DNA from: JBEVNR01 sp040507985
GTDB lineage: Bacteria; Pseudomonadota; Alphaproteobacteria; Rickettsiales; UBA6187
Direction: 5' to 3'
Length of the DNA stretch: 64,000 nt
NCBI GenBank assembly: GCA_040507985.1
Contig: JBEVNR010000002.1
Coordinates: 84,114-148,113 of the forward strand
The translations under genes were made by a program, and so were the position numbers. Position 1 is the stretch's first letter. Each line of letters starts with the position of its first letter. The notes under the pieces were generated by a model. That model saw nothing but the letters and a program-made list of their open reading frames with translations, was not told the origin of the DNA and did no database searches. Positions 52,456-61,250 of this stretch are shown in pieces.

Positions 52456-54270
52456 TTAAATATTCCCTCCGTCCTCGGACGCTTTTTCGACGGCGCCGAC
52501 GGCGACGTGGCGGCGTACATATTCCTCTAATTGGTCGGCGCACGCGTCTTCGCCGTCTTTATCGACGTCCAGCGTCAGGTCGGCGTTGGTGGGCGTTTCA
52601 AAGCCCTTTGCCTCTTCGTTTTCCGTTTTAAAATGGACGAAGTGAAAGGCGTCCGGCGCATAGGCTCGGGCCACGCGCCTTTCCTCGCAGCGCGAGGAAG
52701 GAAGGACGGCGATGGCAACCATCCCCGCTTCGGCGAACAAGGAAGCCGCGGCCGCGCCGCGCCGCGACAGTACGTCTTCGGTTTCAGCGTTGTCGGCGAC
52801 GCCCGAAAGCGCAGTTTTACGATCAACGGTAAAGACTTGCATGCCCTTCGCGAACAAACGGCGCTCGATCCGTTGCGCCATGGCGTTTTTTCCCGTACCG
52901 ACGGCGCCGGCGAACCACAAAACGGCCCCGCTATGGCCGTTCGCCTGCGTCCTGCGCTCTTTCGTGACCGCATGGTCCGGGAAGGCGTCGTGCTCGTCCT
53001 TCACCCGCTGGTCGGCAAAGCCTTGCATGGAGATGTTGCCCCCGCCCGCCACCTCGTAACCGTCGGAGAGCATGAAGCGCCCGGTTTTGGCGTTGTCGGT
53101 AAATTCGTCCACCGCCGCCAATCCCCGCACGTGAACGACCAACTCGGCCACCGCGTTGCGGCGCACGGTTTTATCGTTTTTATGCGCCAAGTCGTCGGTG
53201 TCGATGACGCGTTCCACCTCGCGTATCTCCGCCGCGTAACGCTTGCCGTTGATATGGAGTCCGTAGGGCTTGCCGACGACTAAATCTTTGTCGGACAGCC
53301 AAAACATTTTGGCGCGAAACAGGTTGGTGAGCATGGGAGGAGATTCGACCGCGCTCACGGTTTCTCCGCGTTCGACGAAAATTTGTTCCTCCAGCGTAAA
53401 CCCAACGCTCATGCCGGCGGTCGCCTCGGTCATCGTCGGGCGATTCCATATTTCGATGGAGGCAATGTGCGATTTTTTATTCGAAGGCGAAAAAATAACC
53501 TCGTCGCCCACGCGCAGCCGTCCGGTTTCTATGCGGCCGGCGAAAATGCGCTTATGCTCGTCGAAGCGGTAGACGTCTTGCAGCGGCAAGCGCAGCGGCA
53601 AGTCCTCTAAGGGCGCGGCGTTGCGGAATTCGTCGAGCGTGTCGATGACCGTTGGGCCGGCGTACCATTCCATATGGTCGGAACGCGCCGCGACGTTGTC
53701 GCCGCCGCGCGCCGAAATCGGCACGAAGCGAAGGGCCTCGACCCCGATGGAACGCAAATACGCGTCATATTCTTTTTTCACGTCGGTAAAGCGGTCTTCG
53801 CTAAAATCGACCAAATCCATTTTATTGATGAGGACGGCCACTTGCCGTATGCCGAGCAAGCTCAGCAAGTAGCCGTGGCGGCGGGATTGCTCGCGCACGC
53901 CTTCCTTCGCGTCGATGATAAGCAGCGCGCCCTCGGATTGCGACGCGCCGGAAATCATGTTTTTCAGAAATTCCTTATGGCCGGGAGCGTCGATAAGCAC
54001 GTAGCGCCGTTTGGCCGTCTTAAACCAGATTTGCGACGTGTCGATGGTAATTTCCTGGTCGCGTTCGGCTTGCAGCGCGTCCATCAGAAACGACCATTCA
54101 AACTGCATGCCGCGACGCTTGCAACTTTGCCGCACCTGTTCGAGTTTTCCGTCGGGAAGGGAGTCGGTATCGTAGAACAATCGACCGACCAACGTCGACT
54201 TGCCGTGGTCCACGTGGCCAACGATCACGATTTTCAGTTGCTCTTGCCCGACAGTCGAAGGAAGCGTCAT
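52456..54270 (-). CDS. cysN: CysN/CysC-type protein (sulfate adenylyltransferase GTPase with degenerate APS kinase domain)
   Basis: Residues 1-420 form the CysN GTPase: IVIVGHVDHGKSTLVGRLFY, DAPGHKEFLKNMISGASQSE and LINKMDL, then two beta-barrel domains. Residues 430-604 resemble APS kinase but are degenerate: the P-loop reads AGAVGTGKNAMAQRI with N after GK, and the signature ISPYR loop is replaced by VLPSSRCEERRVARAY. The start at 54270 (MTLPSTVGQEQLKIVIVGH) fits the family better than the upstream ATG at 54333. The partner CysD is not adjacent. CysNC enzymes activate sulfate to APS and PAPS; this one may supply only APS or serve another sulfation step. Confidence 0.85.
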   Translation of the reverse strand: MTLPSTVGQEQLKIVIVGHVDHGKSTLVGRLFYDTDSLPDGKLEQVRQSCKRRGMQFEWSFLMDALQAERDQEITIDTSQIWFKTAKRRYVLIDAPGHKEFLKNMISGASQSEGALLIIDAKEGVREQSRRHGYLLSLLGIRQVAVLINKMDLVDFSEDRFTDVKKEYDAYLRSIGVEALRFVPISARGGDNVAARSDHMEWYAGPTVIDTLDEFRNAAPLEDLPLRLPLQDVYRFDEHKRIFAGRIETGRLRVGDEVIFSPSNKKSHIASIEIWNRPTMTEATAGMSVGFTLEEQIFVERGETVSAVESPPMLTNLFRAKMFWLSDKDLVVGKPYGLHINGKRYAAEIREVERVIDTDDLAHKNDKTVRRNAVAELVVHVRGLAAVDEFTDNAKTGRFMLSDGYEVAGGGNISMQGFADQRVKDEHDAFPDHAVTKERRTQANGHSGAVLWFAGAVGTGKNAMAQRIERRLFAKGMQVFTVDRKTALSGVADNAETEDVLSRRGAAAASLFAEAGMVAIAVLPSSRCEERRVARAYAPDAFHFVHFKTENEEAKGFETPTNADLTLDVDKDGEDACADQLEEYVRRHVAVGAVEKASEDGGNI

Positions 54271-54357
54271 GACGTTACTTATACATTCATAATTGTTATA
54301 CGCCCACCATAGAGGGATATGTGGTAAGGGCAAGGTATTTTTGTGGATTCAGACGCG

Positions 54358-55287
54358 TCACCGCCCCCATCTGGCCTCGAATCCGCGCGCATCGATATGC
54401 ACGAACGGCCCGTGAAAATCAGTCGCCTCATATTCGCCTATGCCGCCGGCAAGGCCGCGCCAGGCCGGAGATTTCGCCGTTTTTTCCGCTAGGTCGTAAA
54501 GCCAGGCGGCGTCTTTACGGTTTAGCTTGCCGTCGCCGTTTAGATCGTCCATCACGTCGTCGCCGTTGCGGTCGACGAAAATATCGGCCGCGTCGCCGTA
54601 GATGTGTCGGGAATATTGTCCCTGCCCCAGCCCTTCGTTGTAAAGAGGCGTCCGAAAGCCGCTCATCACGACGAAACCGTCCGTCCTCACGCCTTTTTGG
54701 TTTAACTTTTCGAGCAGCGTTTCAAGTTTGATAAGCAATTGCGGACGCAGGATAACGTATTTAGGGAAGCCTTCCGGTTGCTTGCAGAAAAATTGCCCGA
54801 GCGTAAAATGCGGCGACACGCGCACGTCCCGCATGTCTTCCGTCGCCAATAAGAAACCTTTCGGCGCCGCGTAGGACGTATGGCCCATATACAACCCGGG
54901 GTAGCGTCCCATCGGGTAGTCATGGGGCAGGCTTTTTCTTTCCGCCGTCACGAAAACGTTGACGCGCATATGCTGGCCAAGGTCCGAGACGAGCGTCATT
55001 GGATACGCCCCGAGCGACGTCGGGGCGCGCCATTCCCAGCGAGAGGGCGACAGGCGTCTTGCCATGCCCGCCACTCCGTAAAGCCTAATCGGCGTCGTCG
55101 CGTTCACCTTTACGATCTCTCCCGGCAGCACGAACGCCGAAAAAGGGGAGTAAGACGAATTTATTCCGTCTATCGTCGCGCTAAAAGCCGTTTTGCCGTT
55201 ATAGAAAGGTTTGGCGACGCGGACGGGAACGGGAGAGGCGGCGCACCCGCATAACATCACGCAAAGAACGGCGAGGAGGCGTTTCAT
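54358..55287 (-). CDS. lipoprotein with M15-type peptidase domain
   Basis: A 309-residue lipoprotein (lipobox LCGC near residues 12-15). Residues 25-150 are beta-rich and may bind the cell wall. From about 165 the M15A/YcbK-like pattern appears: VSPHFTLGQFFCKQPEG, VMSGFRTPLYNEGLGQGQYS, RHIYGDAADIFVD and a final FVHIDARG with the zinc ligands H, D and H. A calcium-loop-like insertion, DRNGDDVMDDLNGDGKLNRK, lies inside the domain. It probably trims peptidoglycan in the periplasm. It sits between typA and the CysN-type gene on the same strand, 15 bases after typA. Confidence 0.82.
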   Translation of the reverse strand: MKRLLAVLCVMLCGCAASPVPVRVAKPFYNGKTAFSATIDGINSSYSPFSAFVLPGEIVKVNATTPIRLYGVAGMARRLSPSRWEWRAPTSLGAYPMTLVSDLGQHMRVNVFVTAERKSLPHDYPMGRYPGLYMGHTSYAAPKGFLLATEDMRDVRVSPHFTLGQFFCKQPEGFPKYVILRPQLLIKLETLLEKLNQKGVRTDGFVVMSGFRTPLYNEGLGQGQYSRHIYGDAADIFVDRNGDDVMDDLNGDGKLNRKDAAWLYDLAEKTAKSPAWRGLAGGIGEYEATDFHGPFVHIDARGFEARWGR

Positions 55288-55302
55288 GGCGGCCCCTTGC
55301 GT

Positions 55303-57129
55303 TTACGCCTTTTCTTGCGTACGCTCGTAACGTTTGCGCTCGTTCGGGTCAAGGTAATATTTACGCATGCGGAAACGTTTCGGCGTCACCTCCACCAGCT
55401 CATCGTCGTTAATGACTGTCAGCATTTCCTCCAGCGTCAGGCGGCGCGGAGGGGTCAGGCGAATGGCTTCGTCCGTACCGGCGGCGCGGATGTTGGTAAG
55501 CTGCTTGCCCTTTAGCACGTTCACCGACAAGTCGTTGTCGCGGCTGTGCAGCCCGACGACCATGCCGTCATAGACTTCGTCTTGCGGATCGACGAACAAT
55601 TCGCCGCGCGGCTGGATGTTAAACAGGGCGTAGGCCACCGCTTCGCCCTTGCCGATGGCGATAAGCGCGCCGTTGCGGCGTCCGGCGACCGGGCCGGCGT
55701 AAGGCCCGTAATGCGAGAACACTCCGGCCAAAATGCCGGTGCCTTTGGTGTCGGTTAAAAATTCGCCGCGATAGCCGATCATGCCGCGCGACGGCACGTA
55801 AAACACCAACCGTTGCCGTCCGTTGACGGCGTTCGACATGTCTTTCAGTTGGCCTTTGCGGAGTTGGAGTTTTTCGATGACGGCGCCGGAGAATTCTTCG
55901 TCAACGTCGGCCACCACCTCTTCGTACGGCTCATGCCTCTGGCCGTTTTCTTCCTTAAAAATAACGCGCGGGCGCGACACGGTCATTTCGTAGCCTTCGC
56001 GGCGCATGGTTTCGATTAATACGCCGAGCTGTAATTCTCCGCGTCCGCACACTTCGTAAGAGTCGCCGTCCGTCTCTTTCACTTCGATCGCAACGTTGGT
56101 TTCCGCCTCTTTCATCAATCGATCGCGAATCATGCGCGAGGTGAGCTTGTCCCCGTCCTTGCCGGCGTAAGGAGAGTCGTTGACGCGCACGAACACCGAC
56201 ATGGTGGGCGGATCGACCGGCGTCGATTGTAGCGGCTCCACCCGCTCCGGCGAACAAATCGTGTCGGCCACCGACGCTTTCTCCAAGCCGGCGACGCAAA
56301 TAATTTGCCCGGCGACGGCGAAATCCACCGGCTTTTTCGTCAGGCCTTCATACGCATATAACTTCGTAAGGCGGCCCTGTTCGACGGTTTTGCCGTTTAA
56401 ATCCATCGCCTTTACCTGCATATTGGCCGTGGCCTTGCCGGCGGCAACCAGTCCCGTGAGGCAGCGGCCTAAATACGGGTCGGCGGTAAGGATGGTGGCC
56501 ATCATGGCGAAAGGCGCGTTTTCGTCGACGGGCAAGGGTTTAATGTTTTCCACGATGGAATCAAATAACGGAGCCAAGTTTTCGCGCTTATCGTTTTCCA
56601 GATTCCTCACGCACCATCCGTCGCGACCGGAGGCATATAGCAAGGGGAAGTCCAATTGCTCGTCGCTCGCGCCCAGCGACACGAACAAATCGAACACGTC
56701 GTTTACCGCCTTTTCGGGATCGGCGAAGGGCTTGTCGATTTTATTGACGACGACGATCACGCGCAACCCTTTTTGCAAGGCTTTGTGCAGCACGAATTTC
56801 GTTTGGGGCATGGGACCTTCCTGCGCGTCCACCAGCAGCACCGCGCCCCCGGTCATGGCCAGCACGCGTTCGACCTCGCCGCCGAAATCGGCGTGTCCGG
56901 GCGTGTCGATGACCTGCACGGTGCAATTTTTCCATTTCATCGACGTGCATTTCGCCAGAATGGTGATGCCGCGCTCGCGCTCCAGCGCGTTGCTGTCCAT
57001 CGCCCGCTCTTCCACCGCCTGGTTGTCGCGGAAGGTGCCGGATTGGCGGAACATTTGGTCGATCAGCGTGGTTTTGCCGTGGTCGACGTGGGCGATAATG
57101 GCGATGTTGCGAAAGGCGGAGGCGGTCAT
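55303..57129 (-). CDS. typA: translational GTPase TypA/BipA
   Basis: A ribosome-binding GTPase needed for 50S assembly in the cold and for stress and virulence traits. The 608-residue protein has NIAIIAHVDHGKTTLIDQMF, ERERGITILAK, DTPGHADFGGEVERVL and VVNKIDKPFADPE, then EF-G-like domains III and V and the BipA-specific C-terminal domain (RGMIGYRGEFLTDTKGTGIL, SRDNDLSVNVLKGKQLTNIR). Length and motifs are normal. A repeat element lies upstream of it. Confidence 0.98.
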   Translation of the reverse strand: MTASAFRNIAIIAHVDHGKTTLIDQMFRQSGTFRDNQAVEERAMDSNALERERGITILAKCTSMKWKNCTVQVIDTPGHADFGGEVERVLAMTGGAVLLVDAQEGPMPQTKFVLHKALQKGLRVIVVVNKIDKPFADPEKAVNDVFDLFVSLGASDEQLDFPLLYASGRDGWCVRNLENDKRENLAPLFDSIVENIKPLPVDENAPFAMMATILTADPYLGRCLTGLVAAGKATANMQVKAMDLNGKTVEQGRLTKLYAYEGLTKKPVDFAVAGQIICVAGLEKASVADTICSPERVEPLQSTPVDPPTMSVFVRVNDSPYAGKDGDKLTSRMIRDRLMKEAETNVAIEVKETDGDSYEVCGRGELQLGVLIETMRREGYEMTVSRPRVIFKEENGQRHEPYEEVVADVDEEFSGAVIEKLQLRKGQLKDMSNAVNGRQRLVFYVPSRGMIGYRGEFLTDTKGTGILAGVFSHYGPYAGPVAGRRNGALIAIGKGEAVAYALFNIQPRGELFVDPQDEVYDGMVVGLHSRDNDLSVNVLKGKQLTNIRAAGTDEAIRLTPPRRLTLEEMLTVINDDELVEVTPKRFRMRKYYLDPNERKRYERTQEKA

Positions 57130-57214
57130 ACGAGCGGTTTACATAGAAAATATTGATGGCAAGGCTCGCGGAGGCTAACAAATAACGAGAAGAAAAGCAA
57201 AAGAATTTTCGGAG

Positions 57215-57400
57215 CTATAGGCTGCATGCACTTTTTGAGATGAAAGGCCGGCGTAGCTAAAACGGCCGAATTTTTGGTCTTTTTTGCTATGAATTCAACA
57301 TATTTTTAACAATAGCTCGTTATTTCTTGAAAAACATATCGCATTCTCGCTAAAAAAATCCCTGAAAATCGTCTCGTTTCACAAAGTGCATACGACCTAG
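57215..57400. repeat. MITE-like element, family 2, copy B
   Basis: A 186-base non-coding element with terminal inverted repeats: CTATAGGCTGCATGCACTTT on the left, and on the right the complement of CTAGGTCGTATGCACTTTG. It matches the element at 43535-43685 in inverted orientation along most of its length, including ATGTTGAATTC-AGCAAAAAA and GACCAAAAA. It lies between the thaumatin-like gene, whose stop is 5 bases away, and the typA start. Confidence 0.8.
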
Positions 57401-57404
57401 ACCG

Positions 57405-58481
57405 CTACTTACACAGCGTCATGACCATTTTCGATTTTCCGTCGCATTTCGCCATGCCGGCCTCGTCGTCGGACGGCCACGCGTACACTTGTTGGTTAGG
57501 ATAGGCGGCGTGGACGACCTGGTTGAACTTCGTTCCCTTGACCGGCCCTCCGATGCATAAATTGCGATCTTCGGCATAGGCGCCCGAGCAGCAATAGGCG
57601 TCGATCAGGTCCGTTTTTTCGTTAAATATTCCCAGTCCGCCGAAACTTGTGGGCGACATGAGCTTGCGGCACGGGGAATAGCATCCCACCGTTTTTTTGG
57701 TGGACGGATCCTTCGCCGTCAAGTCGACGTTCGCGTATTCCGGGTATTTTCCGTTGAGGCTAATGTTTTCGCCCGTCGGGCATTTGGCTCCGACGTCGCT
57801 AAATCCGTTCGGGTGCGCGTCGATGCATTTTTTTCCGTTTTGGTCGGTGGCCACCACGCCGATCGGAATGGTGTAGCCGTCGACCATCGACAAGTTAAAC
57901 CAGGTTTGCGTCGCTTCCCATCCCACTTCCAACTTCGAGTCTATCGTGGGGGTGCATCCGCCGTTGGGGCAAGGGGCGGACGACTGACCGACGGCGCAAT
58001 TGTCGCCGTTTGCGTCGCAGCCTGATTTCGGCCAAAACCGCACCGCAATGTTGAGTATGTCCGGCGAAAGCTTGTAGTCATACGTGCCCCCGTTCGCTTT
58101 GATGACGGGCGTCACGCGCGGCGCGCCATTCAGATTCTGTTGTTCGACCCATACGTCGTAGGCGCAGTAATTCACGACCGACAATACCGACGTCGGCGCC
58201 GGAACGTCGGTCGTCGTCACGGGAGGAGCGTTGGTTTCGGCAGGAACGTCCGCGACCGCCACCGGAACGTCCGGCGTCGTTGCGGTTGGGACGTCCGCGA
58301 CGTCCACGGGTACGTCGTCTTGCGTCCCTTCGCGCGAGGAGCATTCGCCGTTGACGACGGCGCCTCCGTTTGGACACACGCATCGACACGCCGCGCCGGC
58401 GGCGTGTGCGCGTTCGGAGTTGGATCCGCTCACGAAAAATAAGAAAGTAAAAACAAGTACGGTAAAAAATATCTTTTTCAT
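57405..58481 (-). CDS. secreted thaumatin-like protein
   Basis: A 358-residue exported protein. The signal peptide (MKKIFFTVLVFTFLFFVSGS) is followed by a short cysteine-rich part (CRCVCPNGGAVVNGEC), then a Pro/Val/Thr linker with DVPVDVADVPTATTPDVPVA repeats, and from about 100 a thaumatin-like domain: VVNYCAYDVWVEQ, FNLSMVDGYTIPIGVV, KTVGCYSPCRKLM, IDAYCCSGAYA and a final VYAWPSDDEAGMAK, MVMTLC. The cysteine pattern supports the fold. Thaumatin-like proteins are mainly plant, animal and fungal; many bind or cut beta-1,3-glucans. The gene stands alone next to a repeat element, and horizontal gain is plausible. Confidence 0.82.
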   Translation of the reverse strand: MKKIFFTVLVFTFLFFVSGSNSERAHAAGAACRCVCPNGGAVVNGECSSREGTQDDVPVDVADVPTATTPDVPVAVADVPAETNAPPVTTTDVPAPTSVLSVVNYCAYDVWVEQQNLNGAPRVTPVIKANGGTYDYKLSPDILNIAVRFWPKSGCDANGDNCAVGQSSAPCPNGGCTPTIDSKLEVGWEATQTWFNLSMVDGYTIPIGVVATDQNGKKCIDAHPNGFSDVGAKCPTGENISLNGKYPEYANVDLTAKDPSTKKTVGCYSPCRKLMSPTSFGGLGIFNEKTDLIDAYCCSGAYAEDRNLCIGGPVKGTKFNQVVHAAYPNQQVYAWPSDDEAGMAKCDGKSKMVMTLCK

Positions 58482-58691
58482 AAGGGTGCGGCGCGTTTCT
58501 ATATAACCTACATCTTTATTTTATATAAAAATTTTTACGATGTTATGAATATCGATAAGCATCTTAGGCGACGCTAATCTTACTAGAACTGCTTATGTCG
58601 CATTCCATCAAGAATAGGGGCGCCACCTAGATTTGTAAGTAACGCTTAGGCGCTATTGCAAAATGATTGCGAGCGCGATATCGTGCGGCCC

Positions 58692-59945
58692 ATGGAACAT
58701 GCCTTAATTTGTGCGATCGTTTTTCTTGCCGTTGCGACCGCATACGTTGCCGCGCGGCTTCGCGGCCGAGGCGAAAGGCTGGCGGAGCTAAAGGCGGAAA
58801 ACGAAAGGCTCCGGACCGACCTTGCCGCCGCGCGGGAGAACGCCTTGCTGCACGAGAGGGAAAACGCGGCGCTGCAACAAAGGGCGGACGAACGCGCCGA
58901 AGACATCGCCGACGCGCGCGAGGGCATGCAGGCCGAATTTAAGCGCGTGGCGTCAGAATTGTTCGACGAAAAAAATCGCCGATTCGCGGAGGCGTCGCGC
59001 GAATCCCTGCACGCCGCCTTGGTTCCGTTTCGCGAGAACGTCGCCGATTTTCGCCGCCGGATGGACGAAGCGTTCGGCGACCACGCCAAGGAGCAGTTTG
59101 CGCTCAAAAGCGAGATCGCGCGCATCGTCGCCGCGAACGACCGCATCACCCTGCAAGCGGAAAATCTCGCCAACGCCTTAAAGGGCGACGTCAAAACGCA
59201 AGGCGATTGGGGCGAAATCATGCTGGAGAAGCTGCTGGAAGACTCCGGCTTGCGCAAAGACGACGATTACGTGCTGCAAGGCGAAAAAATGGGATGGAAG
59301 CATCCGGAGTCGGGCGCGCATTCCAAGCCGGACGTGGTGGTAAGGCTGCCGGACGAGCGATATTTAATCATCGACGCGAAAGTGTCGCTGACCCATTACG
59401 AGCGATTCTGCGCGGAAAAGGACGAGGCGACGAAAGCGGCGCACCTGAAGGACTTCAAGGCGTCGGTGCGCGCCCACGCCGCCCAACTGGAGGCGCGACG
59501 CTACCAAGACATAGAGGCAATGAAAAACCGCACGCCGGATTTCGTGTTGATGTTCATGCCGATAGAGGGCGCCTATGCCTTGGCGTTGCAAAACGACAGG
59601 GAACTGCATGCGTACGCATGGGCCAGGCGCGTCGCCGTCGTCTCCCCTACCGCTCTTTTTGCCACGCTCCGGACGGTGGAATGCCTATGGAAGCTGGACA
59701 AGCAGAACCGCAACGCGCTCGCCATCGCCGACGCCGGAGGTAAGCTCTACGATAAAATCGCCTCTTTCGCCGGCGACATGGAAAAACTCGGCAACCAGAT
59801 CGACGTCGCGCGCAACACCTACGATACGGCCTATAAAAAATTGCGCGAAGGCCCGGGCAACATTCTTAAACGCACCAAAGATTTAGAAAAACTCGGCGTA
59901 AAGGCGTCTAAACCCCTTCCGTCCCACGACGAGGAAGAAGAATAG
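58692..59945 (+). CDS. rmuC: DNA recombination protein RmuC
   Basis: RmuC is a membrane-anchored predicted nuclease that limits inversions at short repeats. The start at 58692 gives one N-terminal helix (MEHALICAIVFLAVATAYVA), then a long coiled coil (about 25-150) and the conserved domain with TQGDWGEIMLEKLLEDSGLR, VVRLPDERYLIIDAKVSLTH and FMPIEGAYALALQNDREL, VVSPTALFATLRTVE. Length is 417 residues. An upstream start at 58656 is less likely because it would place polar residues before the helix. Confidence 0.95.
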   Translation: MEHALICAIVFLAVATAYVAARLRGRGERLAELKAENERLRTDLAAARENALLHERENAALQQRADERAEDIADAREGMQAEFKRVASELFDEKNRRFAEASRESLHAALVPFRENVADFRRRMDEAFGDHAKEQFALKSEIARIVAANDRITLQAENLANALKGDVKTQGDWGEIMLEKLLEDSGLRKDDDYVLQGEKMGWKHPESGAHSKPDVVVRLPDERYLIIDAKVSLTHYERFCAEKDEATKAAHLKDFKASVRAHAAQLEARRYQDIEAMKNRTPDFVLMFMPIEGAYALALQNDRELHAYAWARRVAVVSPTALFATLRTVECLWKLDKQNRNALAIADAGGKLYDKIASFAGDMEKLGNQIDVARNTYDTAYKKLREGPGNILKRTKDLEKLGVKASKPLPSHDEEEE

Positions 59946-59978
59946 GTCCGTTAAAGGATATCGATTCCGGATATATGC

Positions 59979-60006
59979 TTGAAAAACCAAGCAATTCGAT
60001 TATACA
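59979..60006 (+). promoter_or_regulatory. promoter of the small orphan gene
   Basis: TTGAAA (59979-59984) and TATACA (60001-60006) are 16 bases apart, and the ATG follows 36 bases later. It indicates that the small gene has its own transcript. Confidence 0.4.
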
Positions 60007-60042
60007 TGCGTTATTATCATTTCAGGATTCGCTCCTACCACC

Positions 60043-60348
60043 ATGTCTACGCCCGGAATATCCGCGCCCAGGGAAAAGAATCCTCCGAAGGAACTGATAG
60101 ACGGGCTAAAGAAAAAATATCCGGACTATAATGCGGCTTGGATAGAAGAATACGCAACCTATTTATGTTTTCGGCAAGATCCAAGCACTCCTTTTGATTG
60201 GATCTGTAACAAGACTTTCGTTAAAATGTACGAGCATTGCGACGTTATCACGTTAGAGACGATCGCCAATTATGCCGTCACCAATGGAGTTCTGCCGGAG
60301 CATGCGTTTAAGGATTTGTGTAAGGCAAACGGCATAACGCCGCCTTAA
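60043..60348 (+). CDS. small orphan protein
   Basis: A 101-residue soluble protein that I do not recognise. The start is proline-rich and disordered; from about residue 16 it is helical with aromatic residues (LIDGLKKKYPDYNAAWIEEY) and three cysteines (LCFRQDP, WICNKTF, YEHCDV), with a fourth near the end. It has its own promoter-like sequence and lies between rmuC and aroE. Its size and isolated position are like the other orphan genes of this window. Confidence 0.55.
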   Translation: MSTPGISAPREKNPPKELIDGLKKKYPDYNAAWIEEYATYLCFRQDPSTPFDWICNKTFVKMYEHCDVITLETIANYAVTNGVLPEHAFKDLCKANGITPP

Positions 60349-60431
60349 CTTCCTCGTCGAGCTTGTGTTTTACGCGTTAAAAAAATATTTTTTACTTTAT
60401 TCCCTTCATGAACGTATACATGTAAAAATTA

Positions 60432-61250
60432 ATGACCGATCGCTTATTCGTCGTGGGAAACCCCGTCTCGCACTCCCTGTCGCCTTTTATCCATAATTAC
60501 TGGCTGGGGCAGTATGAAATCAACGGAATCTACGAAATAAAGCGCATAGAAAACGTCTCCGCGCTTGCGGATATCGTCGCGCGCGTGCGGAAGGGCGAGG
60601 TAAAGGGCGTTAACGTCACCGTTCCGCACAAAGAGGCGATATTGCCGCACCTAGACGCGCTTACCCCGGCCGCGCAGGTCGTCGGGGCGGCGAACGTCGT
60701 TTTTTTGCGCGACGGCGCGGCTATCGGCGACAACACCGACGCGGAAGGATTTTACGCCGGATTGCTGGGCGCGATTCCGCATTTCGACGGACGCGGAAAA
60801 ACGGCCACGCTTGTGGGCGCGGGCGGCGCGGCGCGGGCGGCGCTGTGGGCGCTGCAAGAAAACGGCTTCTCCCGCGTGTACGTCCATAACCGCACGCGCG
60901 AGAAGGCGGAGAGGCTTGCCGCAGACTTCCCCGCCGTCGCCCGCGTGCGACGCGACGATTCTCCGCCGACGGACCTGCTCGCCAACGTCACGTCGCTCGG
61001 CATGGTCGGGCAAAACGCGCTCAGGCTGAATCATGCGTGGGTAACGCCCGGCGGAATCGTCTACGATATCGTCTATCGCCCCCGCGTCACGCCGCTGCTC
61101 GCCGACGCGAAGGAAGCGGGGCTGAGGGTCGTCGGCGGCCTCACGATGCTGGAGCGCCAGGCCGCCGCCGCGTTTCGCCGCTGGTACGGCATAATGCCGG
61201 AGAAGTCGGAAGAGTTGATGGCGAAATTGGTCGAGTGCGCGGAAGTATGA
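60432..61250 (+). CDS. aroE: shikimate dehydrogenase
   Basis: Reduces 3-dehydroshikimate with NADPH in aromatic amino acid synthesis. The 272-residue protein has the substrate site VVGNPVSHSLSPFIHNYWL, the catalytic lysine in GVNVTVPHKEAI, the aspartate in GDNTDAEGFYAG, the nucleotide loop LVGAGGAARAALWAL and HNRTREKAERLA. It overlaps coaE by 4 bases (ATGA), a common pair in Alphaproteobacteria. Confidence 0.97.
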   Translation: MTDRLFVVGNPVSHSLSPFIHNYWLGQYEINGIYEIKRIENVSALADIVARVRKGEVKGVNVTVPHKEAILPHLDALTPAAQVVGAANVVFLRDGAAIGDNTDAEGFYAGLLGAIPHFDGRGKTATLVGAGGAARAALWALQENGFSRVYVHNRTREKAERLAADFPAVARVRRDDSPPTDLLANVTSLGMVGQNALRLNHAWVTPGGIVYDIVYRPRVTPLLADAKEAGLRVVGGLTMLERQAAAAFRRWYGIMPEKSEELMAKLVECAEV

